From Mucilaginibacter phyllosphaerae (GTDB taxonomy: Bacteria; Bacteroidota; Bacteroidia; Sphingobacteriales; Sphingobacteriaceae): DNA of 64,000 nucleotides. Of the stretch, positions 9,513 to 17,990 are shown one piece after another. The notes below the pieces were generated by a model. That model saw only the letters and a program-made list of their open reading frames with translations. It did no database searches and was not told the origin of the DNA. Each line of letters opens with the position of its first letter. Positions within the stretch are counted from its first letter, which is position 1. Position numbers and translations under genes: made by a program. The stretch is taken from contig NZ_SNQG01000003.1 of assembly GCF_004378255.1 (NCBI RefSeq), forward strand, positions 581,736-645,735, read 5' to 3'.

Positions 9513-9755
9513 CTAATCCTCCGGCCTCTCCCTCGCATCTGCCATCCGCACTATCCTTGGCTCAAATTTAGCCAATACTTCAACTAAGTTTTCCTGCGCG
9601 GGTAGCGCCTTTGCGGTGCACCATTACTTCGGTACCATCGGCCAGTTGCTCTTTCCAGGCAAAGTTGTGGTGGTTCTCTATCATGCTTATCGGTTTAACA
9701 CCCAGGGCACGGGCAATTTTATGGATCCAAACCATCACCGCGCACGATGGGGAGT
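9513..9755 (-). pseudogene. rtcB: Remnant of RtcB-type RNA ligase gene
   Basis: On the minus strand from about 9755, the frame IHKIARALGVKPISMIENHH-NFAWKEQ...GTEVMVHRKGAT (to about 9600) carries the conserved RtcB core around HHNFA and VHRKGATPAG. One frame away and directly abutting it, ENLVEVLAKFEPRIVRMADA-RERPED then stop (to 9513) is a convincing RtcB C-terminus. In intact RtcB over a hundred residues separate these parts, so the gene has a large internal deletion and a frame change, and its 5' part is also missing. RtcB joins 3'-phosphate and 5'-OH RNA ends in RNA repair. This copy cannot function. Confidence 0.75.
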
Positions 9756-10115
9756 ATATAGAAAACATCACTATCGATCTTTCAGCTTATTATAACGATG
9801 TAATAGGGGTAACCAAAACGCCCGGACAGCGCGATGTGGAAGTAGTGTTTTGGATTGACGCCCAAAATGCACCCTATGTAATAACCAAGCCGCTGTATCA
9901 TACAAAAAAGTTATTGAGCGAAGATGAAAAGGGTAATCATTAGTATCCGTGTAATTATGAATTTTGAATTGGAGCGAGAGTTATTAGGTTTCGGGTCAAA
10001 ACTCCGGGTACTTGGGCCAGGGATATTGGTCAAACAGATCAAAAAACAGCTGTACGAAACTTTGGAGAGTTATAAGGTGCCGGATAGTACTTCTTCAGAT
10101 AATATCCCTGAATAA
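9740..10115 (+). pseudogene. Remnant of WYL-domain transcriptional regulator
   Basis: The plus strand encodes YIENITIDLSAYYNDVIGVT then DAQNAPYVITKPLYHTKKLL, followed one frame away by IISIRVIMNFELERELLGFG-SKLRVLGPGIL. This order matches the WYL domain and its C-terminal extension in YafY-type regulators. A small indel near 9935 (GAT GAA AAG GGT | GTA ATC ATT) breaks the frame, and the N-terminal winged helix that would bind DNA is absent. The remnant abuts the rtcB remnant head to head, so one deletion may have removed both 5' ends. Confidence 0.72.
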
Positions 10116-10230
10116 TTTTTTTTGCACTTAGCTCTTTACCTGATGTTGGCAATCTAAATGATTGTTATTAACAGGCCTGTGCTAACCTGTTTATTTGATT
10201 TTTGATCAAAAAGCCATATAGCTTAAAAGC

Positions 10231-10264
10231 TTATTTGTAATTGTTCTAAATAACGCTATATTTG
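10231..10264 (+). promoter_or_regulatory. Promoter with palindromic operator, TonB receptor operon
   Basis: TTTG at 10234-10237, a 19-nt spacer and TATATTTG at 10257-10264 form a canonical Bacteroidota promoter. The -33 element and spacer lie in a 23-nt imperfect palindrome (TTATTT...AAATAA, 10231-10253). The 34-nt segment differs at only four positions from the feoA promoter at 42579-42612, which suggests a common iron-responsive repressor. Transcription should begin near 10270, leaving a leader of about 80 nt. Confidence 0.75.
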
Positions 10265-10281
10265 CGGAAGGAAAAAAATAG

Positions 10282-10303
10282 CCGTACAAGTGGAATTGTA
10301 CGG
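10282..10303 (+). promoter_or_regulatory. Leader hairpin upstream of the TonB receptor
   Basis: CCGTACAA at 10282-10289 pairs perfectly with TTGTACGG at 10296-10303 around a 6-nt loop, inside the predicted 5' leader and 45 nt before the ATG. It has no T-run, so it is not a simple terminator. An RNA-stability or regulatory role is possible; chance cannot be excluded. Confidence 0.4.
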
Positions 10304-10348
10304 CCGACCGGCAAAACCGGGTTGCTCCTCAACGTCAATCAAAAAGCA

Positions 10349-12679
10349 ATGCAATTTAGAAAATTTTTGCTATTGGCCGTGCTATGCGCCTATAGTATTT
10401 TTACACTCGCTCAAAGCCCCGGTTCTATCAGGGGTAAGGTTATCAATTCATCAGGGGCACCCGTGGGCGCTGCAACGGTAATGTTGCAGCAGGGAACAGG
10501 CACCATGACGGATGAACAAGGGTTGTTTTTATTTAAAGCAGTCCCATCCGGTTATTACCAAATTACGGTAAGCGCTGTAGGCTTTAAAACACAGCAAAAA
10601 GAACTTACCGTATCAGCCGGTAACCAGGCTGAAGTTCACTTTACGGTTAAAGATGCTGCGGTTAACATGGAAACGGTTACCGTAACCGGCCGCAGCGCTG
10701 TAAAAGAAACCAACCGGCAAGCTTTTAACGTAACGGCTGTTGATGCAAAAAAACTTTACAATACCACTTTAGATCTGGCCGGGGCGCTTGATCGCGTATC
10801 GGGCATTCGCGTTAGGGAATCCGGTGGCGTAGGCTCAAACTTTAATCTTTCTCTTAATGGTTTCTCTGGTAACCATGTGCGGTATTTTATTGATGGTATC
10901 CCGATGGATAATTTTGGGTCATCTTTCCAGATCAATAATATCCCCATCAATATTGCCGACCGGCTGGAGGTTTACAAAGGGGTAGTGCCCATCTGGCTCG
11001 GATCCGACGCCCTGGGCGGTGCTATCAACATCATTACCGGCGACCGTTACCGCAACTATGTGGATGCTTCTTATTCCTACGGCTCTTTTAATACGCACCG
11101 CAGCGTTATCAATGCCGCGGCCACCACTAAAAGCGGGTTTACCGTTCAGTTGAATGCTTTTCAGAATTTTTCGGATAACGATTATAAAGTAAAGGTAGAT
11201 GCAGCGGATATCAATACCGGCGCTTACACACCGGGGGCCTACCTGCGCCGCTTTCATGATCAGTATCATAACGAAACGCTGATAGCCAATATTGGCGTAG
11301 TTGATAAAAGTTATGCCGATAAATTATTGTTCGGGATTACACTGGGTAAAAACTATAAAGAGATCCAAACGGGCGCCCGCATGGTATCTGTTTTTGGTGC
11401 CTGGCATCGCCGCGGTGATATTGTAATGCCCACCCTGAAATATAAAAAGGTTGACTTATTGAAAGGATTGGATGTAACCATCAATGCCAATTATAACCTG
11501 GGTAGCGAAACCAATATCGATACCATGAATGTGCGTTACGACTGGTTTGGCAACAGTAAGCCAAACGGTTCAAACGGCGAACGCGCAAGAAGCCTTTATA
11601 AGTACAAAAATAATAACGGTATAGCTACCACCATGCTTAACTACAGGATGGATGGCCGCCAAAGTATAGCATTAAGTAACGTTTTTACCACTTTTAACCG
11701 TAAAGGCGCCGATCCGTTAAACCCGGGTACAGATGATCTGCCTGCAAAAACGCAGAAAAATGTGTTAGGGCTGGGTTACAGCTATGATATTAAGGATAAG
11801 TGGAGCACATCGGTATTTGGGAAATACATTTATCAAAATAACTCAACCGGTACAAATGGCAGTGCTGCCACTACCAATAAACTTGGTTATGGTATTGCTA
11901 CTGCGTACTTTTTAACGCCAAACCTGCAGATCAAATCATCATACGAGCTAACCAACCGGATGCCCGAGGCACAGGAGATATTTGGTGATATAGAGAACCA
12001 GGAAGGCAACCCAAGCCTGAAGCCCGAGCAAAGCAACAACGTTAACCTGGGTTTAAGCTATGCATTCGCCATCAACCCGAGCAATAAGTTTCAGGTTAAC
12101 GCAAATGCTATCTATCGGCAGGCAACTAATTTTATTTACAACCGCTTAAATAACAATCAATCAAAACTGGTGGCTGATAACCGCGATGGTGTAAGAACGG
12201 TAGGCGGCGATGGCGAGATCAGATACTCTTACAAACAATGGCTTAATATTGGCGCTACTGCAACTTACCAGTACCTGCAAAACCTGCAAAAGTACGAACC
12301 GGGTTACAGCGGTGTTAGCCCGGTTTATAAAGATCAGATGCCCAACATCCCTTACTTTTTCGGCAACGCCGATGCCTCTGTGTCTTTAAGAAATGTTGGT
12401 GCCCGGGGCAATAATTTAAACATCGGCTACAACCTGCTATACGTGCATGCTTTTTACCTGTACTGGCCAAGCCGCGGAGGCGATAAGCTGGATATTCCAC
12501 AACAAATAAGCCATGATATCAACTTGGTTTACAGCGTAAAAAATGGCAGATATAATATCGGCATAGAGGGCCGGAACATTGCCGACGCACTGCTTTACGA
12601 TAATTTTAGTTTGCAAAAACCCGGTCGTGGTTTTTACCTCAACCTGCGCTATTTTATCAATAAAACTACAAACAATTAA
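10349..12679 (+). CDS. TonB-dependent receptor with carboxypeptidase-like N-domain
   Basis: Starting at the ATG at 10349 gives a 776-residue protein with a signal peptide (MQFRKFLLLAVLCAYSIFTLAQ), while the longer frame from 10262 would bury the signal behind 29 polar residues that overlap the leader hairpin. Next come a CarboxypepD_reg-like beta domain (SIRGKVINSSGAPVGAATVM, about 25-110), the plug (LDRVSGIRVRESGG, about 120-235), and a 22-strand barrel. It is an energy-dependent outer-membrane importer. With the DUF4374 and PepSY partners downstream, iron-siderophore uptake is the likely role. It lacks the long SusC-type signature and has no SusD neighbour, so glycan import is less likely. 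Confidence 0.88.
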   Translation: MQFRKFLLLAVLCAYSIFTLAQSPGSIRGKVINSSGAPVGAATVMLQQGTGTMTDEQGLFLFKAVPSGYYQITVSAVGFKTQQKELTVSAGNQAEVHFTVKDAAVNMETVTVTGRSAVKETNRQAFNVTAVDAKKLYNTTLDLAGALDRVSGIRVRESGGVGSNFNLSLNGFSGNHVRYFIDGIPMDNFGSSFQINNIPINIADRLEVYKGVVPIWLGSDALGGAINIITGDRYRNYVDASYSYGSFNTHRSVINAAATTKSGFTVQLNAFQNFSDNDYKVKVDAADINTGAYTPGAYLRRFHDQYHNETLIANIGVVDKSYADKLLFGITLGKNYKEIQTGARMVSVFGAWHRRGDIVMPTLKYKKVDLLKGLDVTINANYNLGSETNIDTMNVRYDWFGNSKPNGSNGERARSLYKYKNNNGIATTMLNYRMDGRQSIALSNVFTTFNRKGADPLNPGTDDLPAKTQKNVLGLGYSYDIKDKWSTSVFGKYIYQNNSTGTNGSAATTNKLGYGIATAYFLTPNLQIKSSYELTNRMPEAQEIFGDIENQEGNPSLKPEQSNNVNLGLSYAFAINPSNKFQVNANAIYRQATNFIYNRLNNNQSKLVADNRDGVRTVGGDGEIRYSYKQWLNIGATATYQYLQNLQKYEPGYSGVSPVYKDQMPNIPYFFGNADASVSLRNVGARGNNLNIGYNLLYVHAFYLYWPSRGGDKLDIPQQISHDINLVYSVKNGRYNIGIEGRNIADALLYDNFSLQKPGRGFYLNLRYFINKTTNN

Positions 12680-12694
12680 GTAACACACATATAT

Positions 12695-13906
12695 ATGAAA
12701 ATCAGATCTACGATCGCGGCACTATTAGTTGCCGCCACATTTGCATCATGTTCCAAAAATGATAGCGGTACACCGGTGCCAGAAAATCCGGGTAATTATA
12801 TTCTTGCTGTAACCCCTGCTGCATCAACCGGCGTAGCCGATTATCTGCTTACGGCCGGCAGCCTGGAAACAGGTTCAATATCTACGGCCGGTAACGGTAT
12901 AGAGCAAGACGGGACTTACCGTTACTACGTAACTACCAACAACAAGTTTTTTAGCCTGCTTTACGGCCAGGGCAACCCGGGCGCAGTAACCGCTTATGAT
13001 GTAAAAGACGGCAAGCTGAATAAACTAACGAATTTTCAAACAGAAACCGTGCAGGCATTTGCCCCCGTTAAAGATGATCTTTTGCTTTTTAAGATCTCCA
13101 GAAGCACAGAAACCCCATTATCTAACTGGTACAAGGTTAATACTAACAGCCTGCTGATCACATCAGAGGGCACAACCAACACGCTGCAACTTAGCGGCAA
13201 TGGCGAAATGGCGCACTTTAGCTGGATAAAGCAAATTGGCGACAAGGTATATGCGCCATATTTTACCATTATAGACAGGACCTTTGCCACCAACTATCCA
13301 GACGAGGCGTCGATCGCGGTGTTTAATTATGCGGATATGAAATTAGAAAAAGTGATTAAAGATACCCGCACCAGTTTTATAGGCAGGTATTTTACAGACG
13401 GCCTTGCCCTGACGGAGAATAACGACGTTTATGCTTTCTCGGCATCTGTAGCAGCTAAGGGCGGTGTGTTAACTTCAACCAAGCCGTCGGCCATTACACG
13501 CATCAAATCGGGCACAACAGAGTTTGACCAGTCTTACTTTTTCAATTTTGAGGATGTAAGCGGTGGTATGAACATTACCAACTGGATGTACCTGGGCAAC
13601 AACAACTTTATTGTAAACGCCACTACAAAGGCAGAAAAAGGTGCTTATACTATAGGTAAAACCATAGGCATTGTTAATGTAGTAAACAAAACATTCCAAA
13701 AAGTTACGGGCATGCCGGCAACAGCAGATATGGTTAGCCTTACGTTTAGCAACTATACACCTAAAGACGGCAAAACGGGCTACATAGGCGTTAACCTGAA
13801 AGACGGCACCAGCTATGTTTATAAAATAGATGCCGCCACGCAAACTGCCACTCAGGGTTTAAAAGTTGAAGGCGGTTCTATCACATCGATACAATTTTTA
13901 AACTAA
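12695..13906 (+). CDS. DUF4374 lipoprotein of the siderophore uptake operon
   Basis: A 403-residue lipoprotein: hydrophobic signal and lipobox ATFASC with Cys19. The body has repeated strand-rich segments (NYILAVTPAASTGVADYLLT, IEQDGTYRYYV) that fit the seven-bladed propeller-like DUF4374 family. These proteins are regularly encoded directly after TonB receptors for siderophores in Bacteroidota, and are thought to sit at the outer membrane as accessory binding proteins. The gene begins 15 nt after the receptor and ends 24 nt before the PepSY gene, so the three form one operon. Confidence 0.82.
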   Translation: MKIRSTIAALLVAATFASCSKNDSGTPVPENPGNYILAVTPAASTGVADYLLTAGSLETGSISTAGNGIEQDGTYRYYVTTNNKFFSLLYGQGNPGAVTAYDVKDGKLNKLTNFQTETVQAFAPVKDDLLLFKISRSTETPLSNWYKVNTNSLLITSEGTTNTLQLSGNGEMAHFSWIKQIGDKVYAPYFTIIDRTFATNYPDEASIAVFNYADMKLEKVIKDTRTSFIGRYFTDGLALTENNDVYAFSASVAAKGGVLTSTKPSAITRIKSGTTEFDQSYFFNFEDVSGGMNITNWMYLGNNNFIVNATTKAEKGAYTIGKTIGIVNVVNKTFQKVTGMPATADMVSLTFSNYTPKDGKTGYIGVNLKDGTSYVYKIDAATQTATQGLKVEGGSITSIQFLN

Positions 13907-13930
13907 TTTTTTAAAGTATAACTAAACACG

Positions 13931-15214
13931 ATGATTCCTGATCAAAACAAGGCAAAGAAGTCAAACGGCTCGCGTTTTAAAAGAATCAATAATTGGCTGC
14001 ACTTATGGCTTGGGCTGGGTTCGGGAATTATTGTGTTTATTGTTTGTCTCACGGGCTGCATTTGGGTGTTTAATGAAGAGATAACCGGCCTGCTGGAGCC
14101 CGAAACCAACATTGTGTACCAGCAAAAGCCGGTACTTACGCCAGCAGCACTGGCCGCCATTGGCGAAAGGGAATACCCCAAACTGATACCTGCTTACGCC
14201 AATTATCAGCAGGGTAAGGTGATTAACCTGTTTTTGCGTAAACCCGGCAAAGTGGTTCGGCGTGGTGGCGGCGGTGTTTTGTTAAAGGTAAACCCCTATA
14301 ACGGCCGCATCATAGGTAAGCAGGTTAGCAAGAAAGGCCAGGTTGATTTTTTTCGTTTTATTTTAAACGGGCACCGGGCGCTTTGGCTGCCTTATGATAT
14401 TGGCCGGCTTATAGTAGATTACGCCACGCTTATTTTTGTGATCCTGTTGATCACCGGGCTGATCTGGTGGTACCCCAAAAAGTGGAACAAATCTACCCGC
14501 GACAAAAGTTTTAAGATCAAATGGGGCGCATCCTTTAAGCGCGTTAATCTTGATCTGCATAATGTATTCGGCTTTTATGCCATGCTGTTTCTTTTGTTTA
14601 TTGCGATGACCGGCATGGTTTTCGGCCTGCGCTGGTTTAGCGACGGCTTGTATTGGGTAACAACGGGCGGCGAAACTTTAAAAGAGGCAAGAAGGCTAAA
14701 GTCTGACAGCTTGCAAATGGCCGGCGCTAAAGATCCTAAATTAGCGATGGACCTAATTTGGGAAAAGGTACTGGCAGAAAACCCCAAATCAATGGGTTTT
14801 TATTATAACTACCCGGATATGGCCAACCCGGCATCAACCATTGCCGTTATTGTGTACCCAACTGCGGGGCAATTTTATAATAGCCGCAGCTATACGTTTG
14901 ACCAATACACCCTAAAACCAATGAAACGGACAGACCCTTATGCCGTACCCTACCAAAAGGCCGGCTTTGGCCAAAAAGTACGTAAGATGAATTACGACAT
15001 ACATATAGGTGCAATACTGGGGTTGCCCGGAAAAGTTATGGCGTTTTTAGCTTCGCTCATCGGTGCCAGCTTGCCGGTAACAGGTTTCCTGGTTTGGTGG
15101 GGCAAGCGTAATAAAAAGCCCAAAAAGCGCGCAGGTGCCAAATCCGCACCCATAGTTACGGGTAATGCAGCCTTGCGTCAAAAAAAATTATCAGTTGCCG
15201 TAACAGAAGGGTGA
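13931..15214 (+). CDS. PepSY-associated transmembrane protein
   Basis: A 427-residue inner-membrane protein of the PepSY-TM family. The first helix is in WLHLWLGLGSGIIVFIVCLTG (about 26-46), followed by a periplasmic PepSY region, then helices around 165-180, 215-235 and 370-390, and a basic cytoplasmic tail (KRNKKPKKR). Conserved His residues at helix ends (NGHRALW, LDLHNVFGF, NYDIHIGAILG) suit heme or metal redox. Family members next to siderophore receptors are proposed ferric-siderophore reductases. Position as third gene of the operon agrees, but reductase activity is inference. Confidence 0.82.
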   Translation: MIPDQNKAKKSNGSRFKRINNWLHLWLGLGSGIIVFIVCLTGCIWVFNEEITGLLEPETNIVYQQKPVLTPAALAAIGEREYPKLIPAYANYQQGKVINLFLRKPGKVVRRGGGGVLLKVNPYNGRIIGKQVSKKGQVDFFRFILNGHRALWLPYDIGRLIVDYATLIFVILLITGLIWWYPKKWNKSTRDKSFKIKWGASFKRVNLDLHNVFGFYAMLFLLFIAMTGMVFGLRWFSDGLYWVTTGGETLKEARRLKSDSLQMAGAKDPKLAMDLIWEKVLAENPKSMGFYYNYPDMANPASTIAVIVYPTAGQFYNSRSYTFDQYTLKPMKRTDPYAVPYQKAGFGQKVRKMNYDIHIGAILGLPGKVMAFLASLIGASLPVTGFLVWWGKRNKKPKKRAGAKSAPIVTGNAALRQKKLSVAVTEG

Positions 15215-15346
15215 TGCCCCTTTTGATACTAAGCTGATAGCGTAACAGCGTAGATCACCGTCATAAAATGCTCATGTTTTAATCTAAAAAAAGTATTTAT
15301 TAGAGTTTGCCTGATAATCTACTAATTTTGTGGACTTTATTGAGGC

Positions 15347-16801
15347 ATGATCAAAAAACCCATAGCACTTCTGCTGAAAGAATCTGAAGAAGTAGGCGAA
15401 AATTCACTTAAACGCTCGCTCGGCCCGGTTAACCTGATACTTATCGGGATAGGTATTATCATTGGCGCGGGCTTATTTTCATTAACAGGCATTGCCGCCG
15501 GCCAGCATTCGGGCCCGGCAGTTACCATATCGTTTTTAATTGCTGCTTTGGGCTGTACGTTTGCAGCCTTGTGCTATGCCGAATTTTCGGCCATGATACC
15601 GGTTGCGGGTAGCGCCTATACCTACTCTTATGCCACCATGGGCGAGCTTTTTGCCTGGATAATCGGTTGGGACCTGATGCTGGAGTATGCCGTAGGTGCA
15701 GCAACCGTAGCGATCAGCTGGTCGCAATATTTAACCAAGTTTTTGTCCTGGTTTGATTTATATCTGCCCCCGCAATTAACACTTTCTCCCTTTGAAACGG
15801 CCAAAGCGGCCAACGGCGATGTGGTAAGCGGCATTATTAATTTGCCTGCCGCCCTGGTAGTTGTGTTGGTAACAAGCATCATTATTCGCGGTACTAAAGG
15901 CTCTGCGCTTATCAATGCCATTATTGTAAGTTTAAAAGTAGGCGTAGTGCTGGTGTTTATAGCTGTAGGATGGTCGTTCATCAATCCGCAAAACTATCAT
16001 CCTTATATCCCGCAAAATACAGGTGTTTGGGGCGATTATGGCTGGTCGGGCATATTACGTGGCGCCGGGCTGGTGTTTTTTGTATTCATCGGGTTTGATG
16101 CCGTATCCACCGCAGCGCAGGAAGCCAAAAACCCGCAGCGTAACATGCCTATCGGTATTATCGGTTCGTTGGTGGTGTGCACTATCCTGTTTGTGATCTT
16201 TGCCCATGTGATGACAGGGATGGCTAATTATAAAGAGTTTATAGGCTCGGGCGCACCGGTTGCTATCGCTATCGAAAAAACGCATTATCAATGGTTAAGC
16301 AAAGCTATTGTGCTGGCTATACTTATAGGTTACACCTCGGTGATCCTAGTAGATCTGCTGGGCCAGTCGAGGGTGTTCTTCTCTATGTCTAAAGATGGTT
16401 TGCTGCCAAAGGTGTTTTCAGAAGTGCATCCAAAATTCCGTACGCCCTGGAAATCAAATATGCTGTTATGTGCCTTTATTGCTATTTTTGCAGCTTTTGT
16501 GCCCATCCGCGTGGTTGGCGAGATGACCAGCATTGGCACCTTACTTGCTTTTGTAATGGTATGCGCCGGGGTGCTAATTTTGCGTAAGCAGCAGCCGCAT
16601 GTGCATCGCCCGTTTAAAACGCCGCTGGTGCCGTTGGTGCCTATATTGGGTATTTTAACTTGTTTTGCCATGATGACCTTTTTACCGGGTGATACTTGGC
16701 TAAGGCTGATTATATGGCTGGCAATAGGTTTGGCAATTTATTTTACCTACGGCAAAAAAAATAGTGTGCTGCGCAAGGCGTTGGCTGCAAAAAAAGAATA
16801 A
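15347..16801 (+). CDS. APC-family amino acid permease
   Basis: A 484-residue membrane protein with 12-14 helices. The first carries the substrate-binding GIGIIIGAGLFSLTG motif (about 34-48) of the APC superfamily, followed by SGPAVTISFLIAALGC and AEFSAMIPVAGSAYTYSY, which are typical of the cationic amino acid transporter branch (YfnA/CAT-like). It is expected to import amino acids by H+ symport or exchange. The iron-sulfur reductase follows after only 9 nt, so they are probably co-transcribed, although no functional link is obvious. Confidence 0.88.
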   Translation: MIKKPIALLLKESEEVGENSLKRSLGPVNLILIGIGIIIGAGLFSLTGIAAGQHSGPAVTISFLIAALGCTFAALCYAEFSAMIPVAGSAYTYSYATMGELFAWIIGWDLMLEYAVGAATVAISWSQYLTKFLSWFDLYLPPQLTLSPFETAKAANGDVVSGIINLPAALVVVLVTSIIIRGTKGSALINAIIVSLKVGVVLVFIAVGWSFINPQNYHPYIPQNTGVWGDYGWSGILRGAGLVFFVFIGFDAVSTAAQEAKNPQRNMPIGIIGSLVVCTILFVIFAHVMTGMANYKEFIGSGAPVAIAIEKTHYQWLSKAIVLAILIGYTSVILVDLLGQSRVFFSMSKDGLLPKVFSEVHPKFRTPWKSNMLLCAFIAIFAAFVPIRVVGEMTSIGTLLAFVMVCAGVLILRKQQPHVHRPFKTPLVPLVPILGILTCFAMMTFLPGDTWLRLIIWLAIGLAIYFTYGKKNSVLRKALAAKKE

Positions 16802-16810
16802 TATTGATAA

Positions 16811-17833
16811 ATGGCCGGGTTACTGCAATTACGTGTTGATGGAATAAAATGGGAACTGCCCGATACCGCTACTTTTTATTTAGTGCGGGCGGTTGGTAGT
16901 AACATCGTATATAAGGCCGGGCAATTTATTACGCTGGTTTTTAACCACCATAATCAGGAGGTACGCCGTTCATATTCCTTAAGCTCATCGCCCGATGATG
17001 AGCGGCTTGCTATTACCGTTAAGCGGGTAAGCAATGGAGAGATCTCGCGTTTTTTGCTTACCAGGGTAAATGTTGGCGATGTTTTAAATGCGGCCGAACC
17101 TGCAGGAGTTTTTACCGTAAATGACTTTGAGGCAGAAAAAGACCTGGTATTTTTTGCCGCCGGGAGTGGCATCACTCCCATTTTTTCGCAGATAAAATAT
17201 GTGCTGAACCGCCCGGGTAAAAGCCGGCTGCATTTAATTTACAGTAACCAGGATAAAAAAGCCGTTTTGTTTAATAACGAACTGAATGAGCTATTGGCAG
17301 CCTACCCCGATAGATTTAATATTACCCACCTGTTTAGCAGTGATGCTAACCGGTTAACCAATATCCGGGTAGAGCAGCTGGTAAAGCAGCAGCTAAATTT
17401 TGATAAAGCAAAGGCGGAGTTTTATTTATGTGGCCCGTTTGTATATATGCGGATGATACGGCTTACGCTGCTGTATATGGGCATCCACGCACCGCAGATA
17501 CATAAAGAAAATTTTGTGCTGGAAACCGTGCCCGTTACCGGCAGCCAAACCAATTATCCGCCAAAAACCATCCGCATTAATTATGATGGCAGGCTGCACA
17601 ATGTACAGGCGGGCGAAAATCAATCTGTACTGCAGGCTGCCCTGCAAAATAAAATTCAACTGCCTTATAGTTGCCGCAGCGGAATTTGCGCTGCTTGTGT
17701 GGCTTTTTGCAAAACCGGCAAGGTAGAAATGGCCAAAAACGAAGTGCTTACCGATGACGACATAGCCAAAGGCTGGATACTTACCTGCACCGGCCACGCG
17801 CTTACAGATGATGTGGAGATCATATATAAGTAG
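16811..17833 (+). CDS. Ferredoxin-NADP reductase-like oxidoreductase with C-terminal 2Fe-2S domain
   Basis: A 340-residue protein in three modules: FAD-binding barrel (RRSYSLSSSP, about 53-62), NAD(P)-binding domain (FFAAGSGITPIFSQI, about 115-129; YLCGPF) and a plant-type [2Fe-2S] ferredoxin domain with Cys288, Cys293, Cys296 and Cys326. This is the PaaE/Hcr/phenol-hydroxylase-reductase layout, which moves electrons from NAD(P)H to a partner oxygenase or reductase. No paa genes or other partner oxygenase are nearby; the only partner in the transcription unit is the permease 9 nt upstream. The electron acceptor is therefore unknown. Confidence 0.86.
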   Translation: MAGLLQLRVDGIKWELPDTATFYLVRAVGSNIVYKAGQFITLVFNHHNQEVRRSYSLSSSPDDERLAITVKRVSNGEISRFLLTRVNVGDVLNAAEPAGVFTVNDFEAEKDLVFFAAGSGITPIFSQIKYVLNRPGKSRLHLIYSNQDKKAVLFNNELNELLAAYPDRFNITHLFSSDANRLTNIRVEQLVKQQLNFDKAKAEFYLCGPFVYMRMIRLTLLYMGIHAPQIHKENFVLETVPVTGSQTNYPPKTIRINYDGRLHNVQAGENQSVLQAALQNKIQLPYSCRSGICAACVAFCKTGKVEMAKNEVLTDDDIAKGWILTCTGHALTDDVEIIYK

Positions 17834-17931
17834 CAATTTACGGTGTTTGGTTTTACAGGTGCTGCAAGCCTGTTTGGTTATTGCGAACAATGTAGCTTTA
17901 GGCCCAATAATTAAAGCGAATTGTTTAAAAT

Positions 17932-17962
17932 CAAAAAAGGGATGCTTTCGCACCCCCTTTTC
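17932..17962. terminator. Shared terminator between convergent genes
   Basis: An A-run plus GGG-TGC stem pairs with GCA-CCC plus a T-run around a TTTC/TTCG loop. It lies between the rightward reductase (ends 17833) and leftward ammonium transporter (ends 17991) and could serve both. Confidence 0.65.
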
Positions 17963-17990
17963 TTCGTTAGTTAATCAGTATAGTTAGTTA

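Noticed and set aside
9250..9516. Rightward open frames of 69-88 codons over the GC-rich repeat
   Set aside because: They are read from repeat DNA (Pro/Leu/Arg-rich) and do not resemble proteins.
10199..10212. TTTTTGATCAAAAA palindrome upstream of the TonB receptor
   Set aside because: Could be a regulator site, but it is short, A/T-rich and common by chance; the better supported site is 10231-10253.
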